DNA of 64,000 bases from Secundilactobacillus paracollinoides DSM 15502 = JCM 11969 (GCF_001311135.1 NZ_BBAG01000012.1:1-64000); one strand, 5' to 3'. Positions 1 through 10,127 are shown, counted from the first letter of the stretch. A program made the numbers and translations. The notes: generated by a model not told the origin, from the sequence alone.

Positions 1-800
1 AAACACTCTGGTTATCAGACTATTGGCGTTGCGCCGGATTCAGCTTCATTAGACGGGACTTTAACGGAAACCCCGCAGACGATTACATTGTTATACTCAG
101 CCATTGGACAAGAGACTACGCCACAAAAGAGCGGGCCCCTAACCATCAACTATGTGGACGAGAATGGCAATCCGCTTGCACCATCGGTTACAAAAACGGC
201 TAGCGTTGGTAACGGCTATCTGGTTACCCATCAGGATATTCCTGGGTACACCTATGTAAGCCTTGCAACTGGATCAGCCACACCAACTGGCACCTTTACA
301 GCGGACAATCAAGTCATCACTTATGTTTACCAGAAAACATCGTCAGTTCACCAGACAATGGCCAAGGCACAACCGACACCCCGACAACGGGCACGTCAAC
401 GGATGACCAAACACCATCAACCCCTGGTGACACGCCTGTAACCACCACTGATGAACCAGCAACCACACAGCAAACTGATTCAGATATCACGGATGGCACA
501 GAAGAGCCAGTCCATGTCGGTCAGCTTCAACAGACTGGGGCTAAAACCACTGTTCAATCCAGTCAAAAGGCTGATCTGAGCCAAACGACCGCACCGGTTA
601 CTTCGACCCAGACCATCACATGGTCAATGGGGCAACCAGCAAAAACAACTGGCCAGTATGGCAATCAAGCGCAAAAGACAACGCCGCAAACAACGTTGCC
701 ACAGACAAATGATACACGTGAATCGGGCACATTAGGGCTGTTGGGGTTCCTTGTGGGACTCTTCGGTTTAGCCTTAACTAGAAAACGGAAACAACAGTAA
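1..800 (+). CDS. C-terminal part of MucBP-domain, LPXTG-anchored surface protein (frameshifted)
   Basis: The 3' end of a large cell-wall protein whose start lies left of the window. The frame is open from base 1 and carries a MucBP-type repeat (ITINYVDENGNPLAP-like, ending ITYVYQ) of the kind that binds mucin or other surface glycans. A Thr/Pro/Gln-rich spacer follows, then LPQTND, a hydrophobic stretch (GLLGFLVGLFGLAL) and the basic tail RKRKQQ, which together form a sortase A sorting signal. The frame switches near 343; adding one C to the CC of CACCAG joins both halves exactly. A strong terminator follows. The protein would be exported and covalently attached to peptidoglycan. The ligand cannot be told. 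Confidence 0.88.
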
Positions 801-822
801 TCATTCGGATTTAGAGACACAC

Positions 823-858
823 AAAAGGCCAACTCGCAAGAGAGTTGGCCTTTTGTTT
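823..858 (+). terminator. Rho-independent terminator of the surface-protein gene
   Basis: A 13-bp stem (AAAAGGCCAACTC with GAGTTGGCCTTTT, loop of six) runs into TTTTGTTTTA, 22 bases after the stop codon. Confidence 0.9.
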
Positions 859-1130
859 TATGCTGAAAGCATCGATTAATATTAGAGAACGGTTTGAATC
901 ACTAAACAGAGTGAATGATGAAATAAGATTATTATAATTTATATATTATGGTATTAACCTATAATAGTTATGAAGCGTAATCATCAAAAGACTGAAAAAT
1001 AAATTTTAAAAAGTTTTTAAATCCCTGACTAATCAGCTTTCATCCAATATAATCCCGTGAGATAGCAGTTTCATCAATAGACATTATCTCAATATTCAAT
1101 AAATAAGTTAAATTAAAAACGCATTAATCG

Positions 1131-1159
1131 TTGACAGAATCGCCAAGATAGTTTATTGT
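1131..1159 (+). promoter_or_regulatory. Sigma-70 type promoter
   Basis: TTGACA at 1131-1136, 17 bases, then TATTGT at 1154-1159. Transcription would start near 1166 and run into the structured region at 1244-1451. The stretch 860-1130 before it is AT-rich and shows nothing I can name. Confidence 0.6.
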
Positions 1160-1165
1160 TAAAAG

Positions 1166-1451
1166 CAATCAAAATCTAATTTAATTTTTAGAAGCTAACA
1201 ATCATGACAGAAAGCATAAACCGAAATTCAAATCGATTTAGTTACTATTGGTTCAGGTAGGTGTCTACAACGTACGGGTTGCAGACACCACTCTCAAGCA
1301 GCCTGTGCGACCAATAGTTTTTCAACATGGTTAGGTCACACAGTTAAGAAAGTTAGTTTTACTCACTGTGTGAACCGATAAACGCCGATTATATTAGATT
1401 ATTCGGCAGAAATTCTTTCCCGCAGTGCACATACACTGCGGGATTTTTGTT
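1166..1451 (+). ncRNA. Structured leader or small RNA ending in a terminator, upstream of aroE
   Basis: Between the promoter and aroE there is a series of hairpins and no reading frame. ACTATTGGT (1244-1252) pairs perfectly with ACCAATAGT (1310-1318) and encloses CAGG/CCTG and GGTGTCT (1260-1266) with AGACACC (1283-1289). A second hairpin is GGTCACACAG (1334-1343) with CTGTGTGAACC (1366-1376). A small one is GCCGA/TCGGC (1384-1407). The last is CCCGCAGTG/CACTGCGGG (1419-1442) followed by ATTTTTGTTT, an intrinsic terminator. It is either a free small RNA of about 285 nt or an attenuating leader of the aro operon. It lacks the T-box motif and I do not recognise a riboswitch class. Confidence 0.6.
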
Positions 1452-1521
1452 TATCTTCGGATGAATAACGGCGATGGGTCAAAACAGCGACCGTTAGATT
1501 TTGACAAGGAGGAAAAGAGAA

Positions 1522-2391
1522 ATGTTTGATGGACATACCGATTTATTTGAATTGATTGCAGCACCGGCACATCATAGTTTGTCGCCGCTGATTCACAACA
1601 CGAGCTTCAACACCCTGGACATCAACAGCGTCTACTTAGCCTTCGATGTCGAGGCGGCAGAATTAGGTGACACGGTGGCCTCATTGCGAGCCTTGTCAGT
1701 ACGGGGCGCGAACGTCTCAATGCCGTACAAGGAAGCGGTCATCCCCTACATGGATGAGTTGACTCCGATGGCCAAACGACTTGGTGCCGTGAATACCATT
1801 ATTAACCAAAGCGGTCACTTAGTGGGGGACAGCACCGATGGCCAGGGGTTTGTGGATGCCCTCACCGATGAGGGACTCACAGTCAAGGGCAAGCACATCG
1901 TCGTTTTAGGTGCTGGTGGCGCTGGTCGGGCAGTGGTTGCGGCCAGTGCTGAAGCCGGGGCGATCATCACCGTATTTAAACGGCATAACCGCACCTTTGA
2001 CGCCATCCATGATCAGCTGACCAGCTGGTCGCCCAACATCCGGGTGCTCCCATATGAGGACCTGGATGCCATGGCAACGGCCATCAGCGACGCCGACATT
2101 ATCATGAACACCACCAACGTCGGGATGGGGACCAACACGGGGATCCCGCTCGATGACAGCATCATGGCGTTACTGCAGCCAGAACAGTTTGTGGCGGATG
2201 CGATTTACGCCCCACTGGAAACAAATTTTCTGAAGGTCGCTAAACAACAGGGATGCCGCACCATGAACGGCATCAGCATGCTGATTCACCAGGCAGCCGG
2301 GTCGTTCGTCCAGTGGACGTCAGAACCAATGCCGGTTGCCACTGTCAAAGAAGTGGTGAACGACCACCTACTCAGTCTTGTCGCAAAATAA
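1522..2391 (+). CDS. aroE: Shikimate/quinate dehydrogenase family protein (AroE type, copy 1)
   Basis: Cytosolic oxidoreductase of 289 residues, normal for the family, interconverting 3-dehydroshikimate and shikimate (or dehydroquinate and quinate). Visible motifs: SLSP near residues 19-22 (substrate carboxylate binding), NVSMPYK with catalytic Lys70, TDGQGF with Asp106, and the nucleotide loop GAGGAG from about residue 130. The ATG at 1522 is chosen because AAGGAGG (1506-1512) lies nine bases upstream; an in-frame TTG at 1501 would put this site inside the gene. It heads aroE-aroF-aroB. The stretch after the nucleotide loop reads KRHNRT, which is compatible with NADP. It differs clearly from the second copy at 7836, so the two may have different substrates. 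Confidence 0.9.
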   Translation: MFDGHTDLFELIAAPAHHSLSPLIHNTSFNTLDINSVYLAFDVEAAELGDTVASLRALSVRGANVSMPYKEAVIPYMDELTPMAKRLGAVNTIINQSGHLVGDSTDGQGFVDALTDEGLTVKGKHIVVLGAGGAGRAVVAASAEAGAIITVFKRHNRTFDAIHDQLTSWSPNIRVLPYEDLDAMATAISDADIIMNTTNVGMGTNTGIPLDDSIMALLQPEQFVADAIYAPLETNFLKVAKQQGCRTMNGISMLIHQAAGSFVQWTSEPMPVATVKEVVNDHLLSLVAK

Positions 2392-2430
2392 CTTAAAAAA
2401 CTAACCCAAACCAGAAATGAGGAATGCAAA

Positions 2431-3446
2431 ATGATTATTGTATTGACTAAAGAAGATCCAGCCGTTATCTCAGAACTGAAACAACACTTCGGTGACACCC
2501 ACGATCTATTCGTCCATAACAACCGCGTTGCCTTGCAGGGTGTTACTCCTGAAGACCTGAGTGCCAGCGAAAAAGCCGCTGTCAAAGAAATCATCACGGA
2601 CGAACCAAAAGCCGTTCAAGGCAGCCGTGAATTCCATCCAGAAGATACCGTTATTCAAACAAAACACAGCGTTATCGGCGGTGATAACTTCTCACTGATG
2701 GCCGGCCATGCTCCGTTGAATCACAGGAACACGTCCTAAAGATGGCTGCCGTGGCCAAAGCCAGTGGCGCAACGATCTTACGTGGCGGGGCCTTCAAGCC
2801 ACGGACTTCCCCATACTCCTTCCAAGGATTAGGCGAAGACGGGTTGAAATTTCTCCGCAAGGCCGCTGATGAATACAACATGGACGTTTTGACTGAAGTC
2901 ATGGATGACGAACACGTTGAAATGGTCGCCAAGTACACTGACATTTTCCAAATTGGCGCCCGCAACATGCAGAACTTCTCACTCTTGAAAGCTGTTGGGA
3001 AGACCAACATTCCAGTGATGTTGAAGCGCGGGATGTCCGCAACGGTTGACGATATCTTGAACGCCTCAGAATACATTGCTGCTGGTGGCAACCACAACAT
3101 CATGATTGCCGAACGGGGCATCCGGACCTTCGATAACAAGTACACCCGGAACACCATGGATGTTGGCGTTGTGCCTGTTTTGCAAAAATTGACCCACTAC
3201 CCAGTGATCATTGACCCATCACACGCTGCTGGCCATACTGAATTTGTGACACCATTGGCTTTGGCCGGAACCGCTGCTGGTGCGTCAGGATTAGTTGTTG
3301 AAATTCATGATGACCCAGCCCACGCCTTCTCCGATGGTGCCCAAGCCTTGAAGCCAAACGAATACAAGGAAATGGCCGAAAAGGCACTCGCTATCCGCGA
3401 CCTGCTGACCGGCATGGATAACCAGCAAGCGGAAGCGGGGCGCTAA
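2431..3446 (+). CDS. aroF: DAHP synthase, type I-beta (copy 1, frameshifted)
   Basis: 3-deoxy-D-arabino-heptulosonate 7-phosphate synthase condenses phosphoenolpyruvate and erythrose 4-phosphate, the first step of the shikimate pathway. The first ~80 residues form the small ferredoxin-like domain of Thermotoga-type enzymes ([17 protein letters not shown]). The barrel follows with [28 protein letters not shown] and [10 protein letters not shown]. About 338 residues once restored. The frame breaks at about 2713 inside the GPCSVES motif; one more C after GGCC restores it. The ATG is preceded by GAGGAA. The gene lies 39 bases after aroE and is followed one base later by aroB, so it is part of an operon. 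A close paralogue is at 14917. Confidence 0.9.
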
Positions 3447-3447
3447 G

Positions 3448-4520
3448 ATGCAAACAGTATCCGTCACGTTACCGAACCAGTCATACGATGTGTTGATCGA
3501 ACGCGGGCTGCTGGACCAAACCGGCGCCTGGTGGCTAAATTATGGTCACCAAGACGAATTGCGCTTGTCAGTGATGACAACGTTGCACCACTTTACCAAG
3601 AACGCGTTGCCAAAACGCTGGAACAAGCAGGGTTTGAAGTGCACTGCTACGACTTTCCAGCTGGTGAAGCATCAAAATCACTGACAGTGCTAGCAGACCT
3701 GGCTCGAAAGATGGCCGCTGCTGCCTTTAACCGCGATGACGGGGTGATTGCCTTGGGTGGCGGGGTGACCGGTGATCTCGCAGGTCTGCTGGCAGCGACC
3801 TACATGCGCGGCATTCGTTTCATTCAGATCCCCACATCACTACTGGCACAGGTCGATAGTTCCGTCGGCGGCAAGACCGCTGTGGATCTGGATACGATCA
3901 AAAATATCATCGGCGCGTTCTACGAACCAGACCTGGTCATCATTGATCCAGACACCTTACAAACGTTGAAACAACGCGATTTAATTGAGGGCTATGGCGA
4001 AATCGTCAAAACAGCGTCCTTGGAAGGTGGTGACTTTTGGAAACTGATCGAAACCATCGACTCGCCCGCTGATCTGCTGACACATTCGCCAGAGCTCAGC
4101 GCCCGTTCCATCGGGTATAAGGCGAAGGTCGTGATGGCGGACGAAACTGAGAGCGGCACCCGACAGCTCCTGAACTTTGGCCACACGCTGGGTCACGCAG
4201 TCGAAGCACTGGCTGACGGCGACCTACGGCATGGCGAAGCAGTCAGCATTGGGATGCTCGCGTTGATGCAGGTCTTCGAAGATGCGGGCTTGTCTGAAAC
4301 AGGCATTACAGCAGCCTTGAAGGACCGGCTGGCGGCGGTTGATCTGCCGACCACATCACCGCTCTTAACTTCACCACTGGTACTCGACAAGGTCAAAAAC
4401 GATAAAAAAAATCGTCACGGCCATTTGAACCTGGTTTACCTAAAGGCCTTAGGTGAACCTGAAATCAAGTCGATTCCAACAGAAGAAATCTCAACATTTT
4501 TACACCTACCTGAAGCATAA
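3448..4520 (+). CDS. aroB: 3-dehydroquinate synthase (copy 1, frameshifted)
   Basis: NAD- and metal-dependent enzyme that cyclises DAHP to 3-dehydroquinate. About 357 residues when restored. Motifs are ALGGGVTGDLAGLLAATYMRG-like NAD binding (written in part), PTSLLAQVDSSVGGKTA and FGHTLGHAVEAL with metal-binding His. The ATG at 3448 follows the aroF stop by one base, suggesting translational coupling. The frame breaks near 3526; one additional C in GCCTGG gives GALVAKLWSPRR, matching the second aroB at 15946. With aroF it would give 3-dehydroquinate de novo, which AroD and AroE in the same island could carry on. Confidence 0.9.
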
Positions 4521-4600
4521 CATGTGTTTGGGAATGCACATGATAACCATAAGTTAGGCAGGTCATGCGTTTCAAAAGCCATATCATTGTAAAGTTTTAA

Positions 4601-4633
4601 AAAAGAAAGCATTGGGAAGTGCTTTCTTTTTGT
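4601..4633 (+). terminator. Terminator after aroB
   Basis: AGAAAGCA (4604-4611) and TGCTTTCT (4620-4627) form a stem followed by TTTTGTTT; it ends the aroE-aroF-aroB transcript before the MFS gene. Confidence 0.75.
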
Positions 4634-4640
4634 TTGGAAT

Positions 4641-4657
4641 TGAAAACGGTTTAAACG
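4641..4657. promoter_or_regulatory. cre-like CcpA site upstream of MFS carrier 1
   Basis: TGAAAACGGTTTAAACG. Its first 14 bases match the cre consensus TGWAANCGNTNWCA at 13 positions by eye. The core GAAAACGGTTTA recurs in the opposite orientation upstream of MFS carrier 3 (22841-22856). Confidence 0.45.
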
Positions 4658-4720
4658 GCGTAGAATAGCTATCTTTGTTTCCCAGGATTTTGCGAGACCA
4701 AAGTGCCGGATGAATTCTTC

Positions 4721-4749
4721 TTGACAATGCCCACCATTTAAATTTAAAT
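4721..4749 (+). promoter_or_regulatory. Candidate promoter of MFS carrier 1
   Basis: TTGACA at 4721-4726, a 17-base spacer and TTAAAT at 4744-4749, about 80 bases before the start codon. The -10 box is a weak match. Confidence 0.4.
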
Positions 4750-4829
4750 AGTATTTAATTATGTTAATTACTGAACATTTGTACTGACGGTTACTCAATT
4801 CAAATCTGATCAAGGTACAGGTGAGAAAA

Positions 4830-6074
4830 ATGTCACGAAAAGAACGATTAAAGACCACCTTTAGTCTCTATTTTGATTACTTGATCCACGGGATGGCCAT
4901 TGTGATCTTGGCGCAAAATATGACGGCACTGGGTACCCGTTGGCACGTCGGGGACGCGGGCGTCTCCTATGTGATCTCATCACTGGGGATTGGTCGGTTA
5001 TTAGTGCTCTATATTGCCGGCGCACTGTCAGACCGTTTTGGCCGGCGATTATTCGTTAAAATTGGAATCGCCACCTACATCTGTTTCTTTGTGGGCATTA
5101 TTTTGTCGCACACCGTGGTGGAGGCGTACTTCTTTGGGATTTTAGCCGGAATGGCGAACTCGTTTTTGGATACTGGGACTTACCCGGCCTTGATGGAGCT
5201 GTATCCGCAAAAACAAGCCGCCGCCAATATTTTAATCAAGGCGTTTGCGTCAATTGGTGAACTGATCTTGCCAATCTTTGTTGCGACCTTGGAAGGCTTC
5301 AATCTGTGGTTTGGCTGGTCATTTACATTCTGTGTGGTTGCCTTAGCCATCAACTTTGTTGTGATGTGGCACCGACAGTTCCCAGATATGGCGCAGGAAG
5401 TTGCACCATATCTGGGAATTGACACCACGAAGAGCGTGTTAACCGCACCAGAGGAAAAGTCAAAAATGACGCCGCGCAAACTGTTGCTGGGGGTTGTGTT
5501 GACCATCTTCGGCTACATTTCTATGGCCACCTTCTATCTAATCAGTCAGTGGCTGACCCAGTACGGTGAAACAGTCGTTAAACTGGACATGGTGCATGCA
5601 CGGATGCTAGTTAGCGTGTACAGTGTCGGCTCGATTCTGGGTGTGATCACAACGGTCATGCTGGTGGAACGCGTGATCAAACCCGTTTGGTTCATGGTGG
5701 GTGACACGCTGTTGTCGTTTGTGACGCTGTTGCTGATGGCGATGTTCCCAGTTGGCTGGTTGATGTATATCGGTTCGTTTGTTATCGGCTGTTCAGCAGC
5801 CAGTGGCGTGATGCAGATTGGCTTGACGATTATGGGCAATGTGTTTCCAAGGTCCAAGGGTCGAATCACGGGCATCTACAATACGGCGGGCGCCATCGCG
5901 TCGTTTTCGATCCCCGTATTTACAGGTATCCTGTCGAAAACAAGCGTTCACAGCATCATGTGGTTTGACGTGGGCATCGCACTGATCGGCATCTTATGTG
6001 CACTGTCAGTGATGGTGATTCTACGGCAGAAGAAGCCTGATGCTGAGGGTGTAACGGAAGAAGAATTGATTTAA
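4830..6074 (+). CDS. MFS carrier 1, YdiM/YdiN-like (putative quinate/shikimate transport)
   Basis: Inner-membrane proton-coupled carrier of 414 residues with about 12 membrane segments and a charged central loop (TAPEEKSKMTPRK). The family signature near the start is YFDYLIHGMAIVILAQNM, followed by SDRFGRR (MFS loop 2-3) and NSFLDTGTYPALMELYP. The same blocks occur in E. coli YdiN, which is encoded beside ydiB and aroD, and in three more carriers here (8880, 23124, 24405). The start is set at the ATG at 4830, preceded by AGGTGAG; an in-frame GTG at 4821 has no good site. A substrate of the quinate/shikimate kind is inferred from context only. Confidence 0.85.
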   Translation: MSRKERLKTTFSLYFDYLIHGMAIVILAQNMTALGTRWHVGDAGVSYVISSLGIGRLLVLYIAGALSDRFGRRLFVKIGIATYICFFVGIILSHTVVEAYFFGILAGMANSFLDTGTYPALMELYPQKQAAANILIKAFASIGELILPIFVATLEGFNLWFGWSFTFCVVALAINFVVMWHRQFPDMAQEVAPYLGIDTTKSVLTAPEEKSKMTPRKLLLGVVLTIFGYISMATFYLISQWLTQYGETVVKLDMVHARMLVSVYSVGSILGVITTVMLVERVIKPVWFMVGDTLLSFVTLLLMAMFPVGWLMYIGSFVIGCSAASGVMQIGLTIMGNVFPRSKGRITGIYNTAGAIASFSIPVFTGILSKTSVHSIMWFDVGIALIGILCALSVMVILRQKKPDAEGVTEEELI

Positions 6075-6077
6075 ACT

Positions 6078-6119
6078 AAAAAACCAGGTATGGCTCGAGT
6101 GAGCGGTATCTGTTTTTTG
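6078..6119 (+). terminator. Probable terminator after MFS carrier 1
   Basis: AAAAAACCAGGTA pairs imperfectly with TATCTGTTTTTT across a loop of about 17 bases, ending in a T run. Confidence 0.45.
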
Positions 6120-6134
6120 ATTTGTCCATAGTAG

Positions 6135-6684
6135 TTCGTTGCATTCCGCAATTCGGCAGGCCGTCGTAGTGGCTCGCGACTGAGCTAACTCGATTTCTGC
6201 TGCGCAGCTCTCGAGTGGATCTCAGTCGTCTCGCACATCAGTAACCGACCAAGAAACGGTCGCTAACTGATGTCGACACCACGACAACCTGCCGAATTGC
6301 TGCATTTCACTGACGTTGAGTTTTATTTTTCGGATAAGTTAAGCATCACATTAGCGTTAGACCATGTTCGAAGAGAATCCGCACTTGACTGCTGCCAGAC
6401 TCTCAATAGCAATGCTTCTTACGATGTGTCAGTTGACAATCTGGATAAACTAACTGGCTTCTGAGCACTGCTATGAACACTCATTTTCAATATTGAGGCT
6501 TTCAAGGATTGTAGCGTAGTGGAGCCGTTCGGCATTGCAGGCTGTGGTGTCGGTGTTAGTTGGCAAGGGTTCTTTCCTTGCCTAGTAACACGGGAGACGT
6601 AGGAGATCCTTGAATTTCTGACAAGAAATTCAATAGCTCCGGAGCGACCCCACCTCAGCCTGCAGGGCCGAACGGCGCAACGAA
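6135..6684 (+). repeat. F1 repeat element, copy 1 (550 bp)
   Basis: Non-coding element bounded by the exact 8-bp inverted repeat TTCGTTGC (6135-6142) and GCAACGAA (6677-6684). The left module pairs GCAATTCGGCAGG with CCTGCCGAATTGC around an inner hairpin holding CATCAGTAACCGACC. A less conserved middle carries the shared linker AAGCATCACATTAGCGTTA. The right module pairs GCCGTTCGGC with GCCGAACGGC around a hairpin (GTGTTAGTTGGCAAGG with CCTTGCCTAGTAACAC) and TTGAATTTCT with AGAAATTCAA. Five more copies occur in the window. Short open frames in it are not genes. Confidence 0.85.
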
Positions 6685-6755
6685 GCGGCGTCGAAGTACT
6701 AATGGCACCAGGTGTTGACTGACATATGCCTGCAACGAATCGACAGTGTAGCACA

Positions 6756-7684
6756 TTAAATCAACTGCTTAGCACTAGCGAACGTCTGCCGACAATAACT
6801 GCGAACGAAATTGTGGAACCGGTGAACGGATGGGGTGACAAAGTGGTTTTGCTTGGTGATGAGATAAAGATCATGGCTCGTGGTGTTGTCTTCGATTGGC
6901 CGCAACAAAACGCGGTCCTGGTTCAGCAACGGGAGATTTGGCATGATGGCGATGCCGACACCGTTCGCGACGAAGCCGGCGATGGTGTAGTCTTCCTCGA
7001 TTTCATACAGAACATTGGGTTTGATCCCGCTGCTGGCGATGATTTTATCAATTAATGGGCGCAAGCACTATTCTTTGAAAAGAGAATCATCGGATATTTT
7101 TCCAGGTCTTTGAAGTAAATCTTATCCTTGGTTGCTAACGGATGGTCGACTGGAATAGCGACCCGAATGGCTTGCTTGACGATGGGAATGAACTGAAAGA
7201 CATTATCAGCTTCCTGTTCATTAAAGAATTCAGAATAGGACGCTAAAACGACATCGTACTTGTCGTTGTACAGATCCTGTAAAAGTTGTGGGGTGGTGTT
7301 TTGGCCAAGATCAAAGCTGATCTTTTGATTTTCTTTTTGCGCCTTAAAGTGGGTCATCAGCTCAGGCACAAGTCGTTGCCCCATGGTATAGGTGAATCCT
7401 AAATTGACGTGCCCTTGGTCCGGATTCGTTAATTGGCGGACAATAGCGTTTCCTTGGGACAGGCTGTCCAGACTGTTGTCGATATACGAGAGATAGATCT
7501 TACCAATTTGTGTCAGTTTAATATTGCGACCGTCGGGTTCAAACAACGGGACGCCGACTTCAGCTTCTAATTTTTTAATGGCGTAACTCAGTGACGGTTG
7601 TGAGATACCAAGGTTTTCAGCCGCCTTGGACATGTGTTGTGTTTTTGCTAATTCGCGGAAAAATTGTAGGTGACGTAAGTTCAT
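6756..7684 (-). CDS. LysR-family transcriptional regulator (frameshifted)
   Basis: DNA-binding regulator of about 309 residues. The N-terminal winged HTH reads MNLRHLQFFRELAKTQHMSK and goes on to the typical helix AAENLGISQPSLSYAIKKLE. The rest is a periplasmic-binding-protein-like effector domain (VNLGFTYTMGQRLVPEL; VANGVGIAIMPNLPLL). The frame breaks near 7070; one extra G or C gives SGLRPLIDKI and rejoins the domain. It is divergent from the ydiB-like aroE across 151 bp, the usual arrangement for a LysR activator of the neighbouring operon. The inducer is probably quinate, shikimate or an intermediate, by inference. Confidence 0.85.
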
Positions 7685-7835
7685 AGTCTTAGCCTTCCTT
7701 GCTATTTATAGATATATTCTATCATAAAAAGTGCTGAGTATTATTTATTTTGATAAATTGCCATGATAATATTGCAAGTGAATTGAGTAACAATTAATGT
7801 CTTTACCTTATTAAATAAACTTAGGAGTGATTTTC

Positions 7836-8717
7836 ATGTCTTTGAATCAACTAGATGGACACACAATTTTAATCGGCTTAATGGCTTATCCTATTCGCCA
7901 TTCCATGTCTCCTACAATGCACAACCATGCTTTCGAAAAACTGGGTTTAAACTACGCATACCTTGCTTTTGAAATCACAAATGATGGTTTGGAAGGTGCT
8001 GTAAACGCTATCAGAACATTGGACATGAGAGGCTCAAACATCTCAATGCCAAACAAGCAAAAAATTATTCCTTTATTAGATAAACTTGACCCAGCTACTG
8101 AAATGATTGGCGCTGTTAACACCGTTGTTAACGACCACGGTGTTTTGACAGGGTACACCACTGATGGAATCGGCATGATCAAGTCATTGGACGACGAAGG
8201 CATCAACATTCGTGGCAAGAAGATGACGTTAGCTGGTGCCGGTGGTGCCGGAACTGCGATTGCCATTCAATGTGCATTAGATGGTGTTAAAGAAATTTCT
8301 ATCTTCAACCGGGATGATGAATTCTTGGCCCAAGCACAACGCAACGTTGATCTGATCAACGAAAAGACGGACTGCAAAGCCACATTGCACCACTTGGAAG
8401 ACCAGGATGATTTCAAGAAGGAAATCGACGACGCCTTCATCTATGCCGATGCCACCAGCGTTGGGATGAACCCGTTGGAAGGTCAAACCTTAGTGAGCGA
8501 CCCATCATGGTTCCGCAAGGATCTGATCGTGTTCGATACGGTCTACGCCCCACGGACAACTAAGTTGATGGAAGTTGCTGAAGAAGCTGGTGTTGAACAC
8601 GTCTTCAACGGGTTGGGTATGATGCTTGAACAAGGCGCCGCAGCCTTCAAGCTTTGGACGGGTAAGGAAATGCCTGTTGACTACATCCGCGACATTTTGT
8701 TTAACGGCGACAACTAA
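7836..8717 (+). CDS. Quinate/shikimate dehydrogenase, YdiB-like (AroE copy 2)
   Basis: Oxidoreductase of 293 residues. The N-terminal LMAYPIRHSMSP, then MRGSNISMPNKQ with catalytic Lys74, TTDGIG with Asp110, GAGGAG and the cofactor loop FNRDDEFLAQAQ follow E. coli YdiB almost block for block. YdiB uses quinate as well as shikimate and accepts NAD or NADP, so this copy is the better candidate for quinate oxidation. The C-terminal FKLWTGKEMPVDYIRD is also YdiB-like. The ATG at 7836 has TAGGAG eight bases upstream; an in-frame GTG at 7827 overlaps that site. It heads the operon with MFS carrier 2, aroD, apbE and the flavoprotein. Confidence 0.88.
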   Translation: MSLNQLDGHTILIGLMAYPIRHSMSPTMHNHAFEKLGLNYAYLAFEITNDGLEGAVNAIRTLDMRGSNISMPNKQKIIPLLDKLDPATEMIGAVNTVVNDHGVLTGYTTDGIGMIKSLDDEGINIRGKKMTLAGAGGAGTAIAIQCALDGVKEISIFNRDDEFLAQAQRNVDLINEKTDCKATLHHLEDQDDFKKEIDDAFIYADATSVGMNPLEGQTLVSDPSWFRKDLIVFDTVYAPRTTKLMEVAEEAGVEHVFNGLGMMLEQGAAAFKLWTGKEMPVDYIRDILFNGDN

Positions 8718-8879
8718 CCATATAGTAGATAAACGCACTAAGCTGCATCAAAACGATGATTCATCCTTTGTGAAAGGGCATATCCGACACACATATTGAG
8801 CCCTTTCAACGCGTGACATGAAGTCACCAAGTATCCAGTCGTTTAATGGTGTCAGTAAATTGTTGAAGGGGTATTCATT

Positions 8880-10125
8880 ATGAAAAACAAGTATATGCCA
8901 ACAGCGATCAGCCTTTACCTGAACTACTTCGTTCATGGTATCGGGGTCATCGTTTTAGCACAAAACATGTCGTTCTTGGCCAAACAATGGGGCACCAATG
9001 CCGGTGGCGTTGCCGTGGTCATTTCATCACTTGGTATCGGTCGGTTGATCGTGCTGCTGGTCTCTGGGATGCTGTCAGATAAGTTTGGCCGCAAGCCATT
9101 CGTTATCTTAGGGGCGTCAACGTACCTGCTGTTCTTCGCTGGGATCTTGTTAAGCCACTCGATCGTGGTCGCCTACATCTTCGGGATCATTGCCGGGATG
9201 GCGAACTCGTTCCTGGATTCCGGGACGTATCCAGCACTGATGGAAATGTTCCCAGATGCTAAGGGGACGTCAAACGTCATCATTAAGGCGTTTATCTCAG
9301 CTGGTCAGTTTGCATTACCACTATTTGTCAGCTTCCTAATCGCCGACAATATCTGGTATGGCTGGTCATTCGTCATCTGTATCGCGATCCTATTGCTGAA
9401 CATCATTTTCATGACGGTCGAGGTCGTTTCCCAGCACCAAACGCTGATGCCAAGGCCGCAGCCGAAGCAAAAGCCAAGGAAGAAAAGGAAGACGTTGCTG
9501 ACGTCAAGAGTCCTGGTAACATCTGGTTTGATGGCGTGCTCTTCATCCTTTACGGGTACATTTCTCAAGCGACCTTCTACCTGGTCAGTCAATGGTTGAG
9601 TCAATATGGCTCATCGATTGCAAAAATGGGTGAGACCAGTTCACGGGCACTTGTCAGTTACTACAGTGTTGGCTCGCTAGTTTGTGTGTTCGTCACCGCA
9701 GCTTGGCTAAGAAGGCTGTCAAAGAAATTCAATTCTTGTCGATCTACACCGCGATTTCATTTGTTGCCTTGTTGTTGATGTACCTGTTCCCAACCGCAAT
9801 GATCTGTTCCATCATGTCATTCGTGGTTGGCTTCTCAGCCGCCGGTGGGGTCATGCAATTAGCGTTGACTGTGATGTCATCCTTCTTCCCGAAAGGCAAG
9901 GGGACCATTACCGGGATCTTCTACACGGCTGGTTCGATTGCATCCTTCACCATTCCGCTGTTCACCGGGATGATGTCCACGAACCTGGCAAACATTTGGC
10001 TGTTCGATATTATTATCGCAGCCCTCGGGTTCATCGTTACAACTATTATCACGATTCGTTACTACCATCTTTTCAAACATTCAGATGCTCAAACTAATGA
10101 AGAAGTACAGGAAGGAGCTGCTTAA
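8880..10125 (+). CDS. MFS carrier 2, YdiN-like (two frameshifts)
   Basis: Proton-coupled carrier of about 415 residues, 12 membrane segments. Family blocks are LYLNYFVHGIGVIVLAQNM, SDKFGRKPF, NSFLDSGTYPALMEMFP, SYYSVGSLVCVF and GFSAAGGVMQLALTVMSSFF. The central loop is rich in Ala, Lys and Glu. Two breaks, near 9424 and 9702, each need one extra C (giving RFPAPNADAK and VTASLAKKAV). The ATG at 8880 has GAAGGGG upstream. It lies between ydiB-like aroE and aroD, the gene order of E. coli ydiN-ydiB-aroD reshuffled, which supports transport of quinate, shikimate or a related cyclitol acid. Confidence 0.85.
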
Positions 10126-10127
10126 TC

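Noticed and set aside
1166-1451. T-box leader for the aro operon
   Set aside because: No TGGNACCGCG antiterminator motif or Stem I AG-bulge pattern was found.
6270-6464. Open frames inside F1 copies (also 14203-14418, 42538-42765, 58762-59297)
   Set aside because: They span inverted repeats, lack ribosome sites and do not recur as the same frame between copies.
6135-6684. F1 as a fragment of a known insertion sequence or group II intron
   Set aside because: No transposase or reverse transcriptase remnant, and no intron domain V was recognised; ends and length are the same in full copies.
6726-7055. Plus-strand frame at 6726-7055
   Set aside because: It is the shadow of the LysR effector domain on the other strand.
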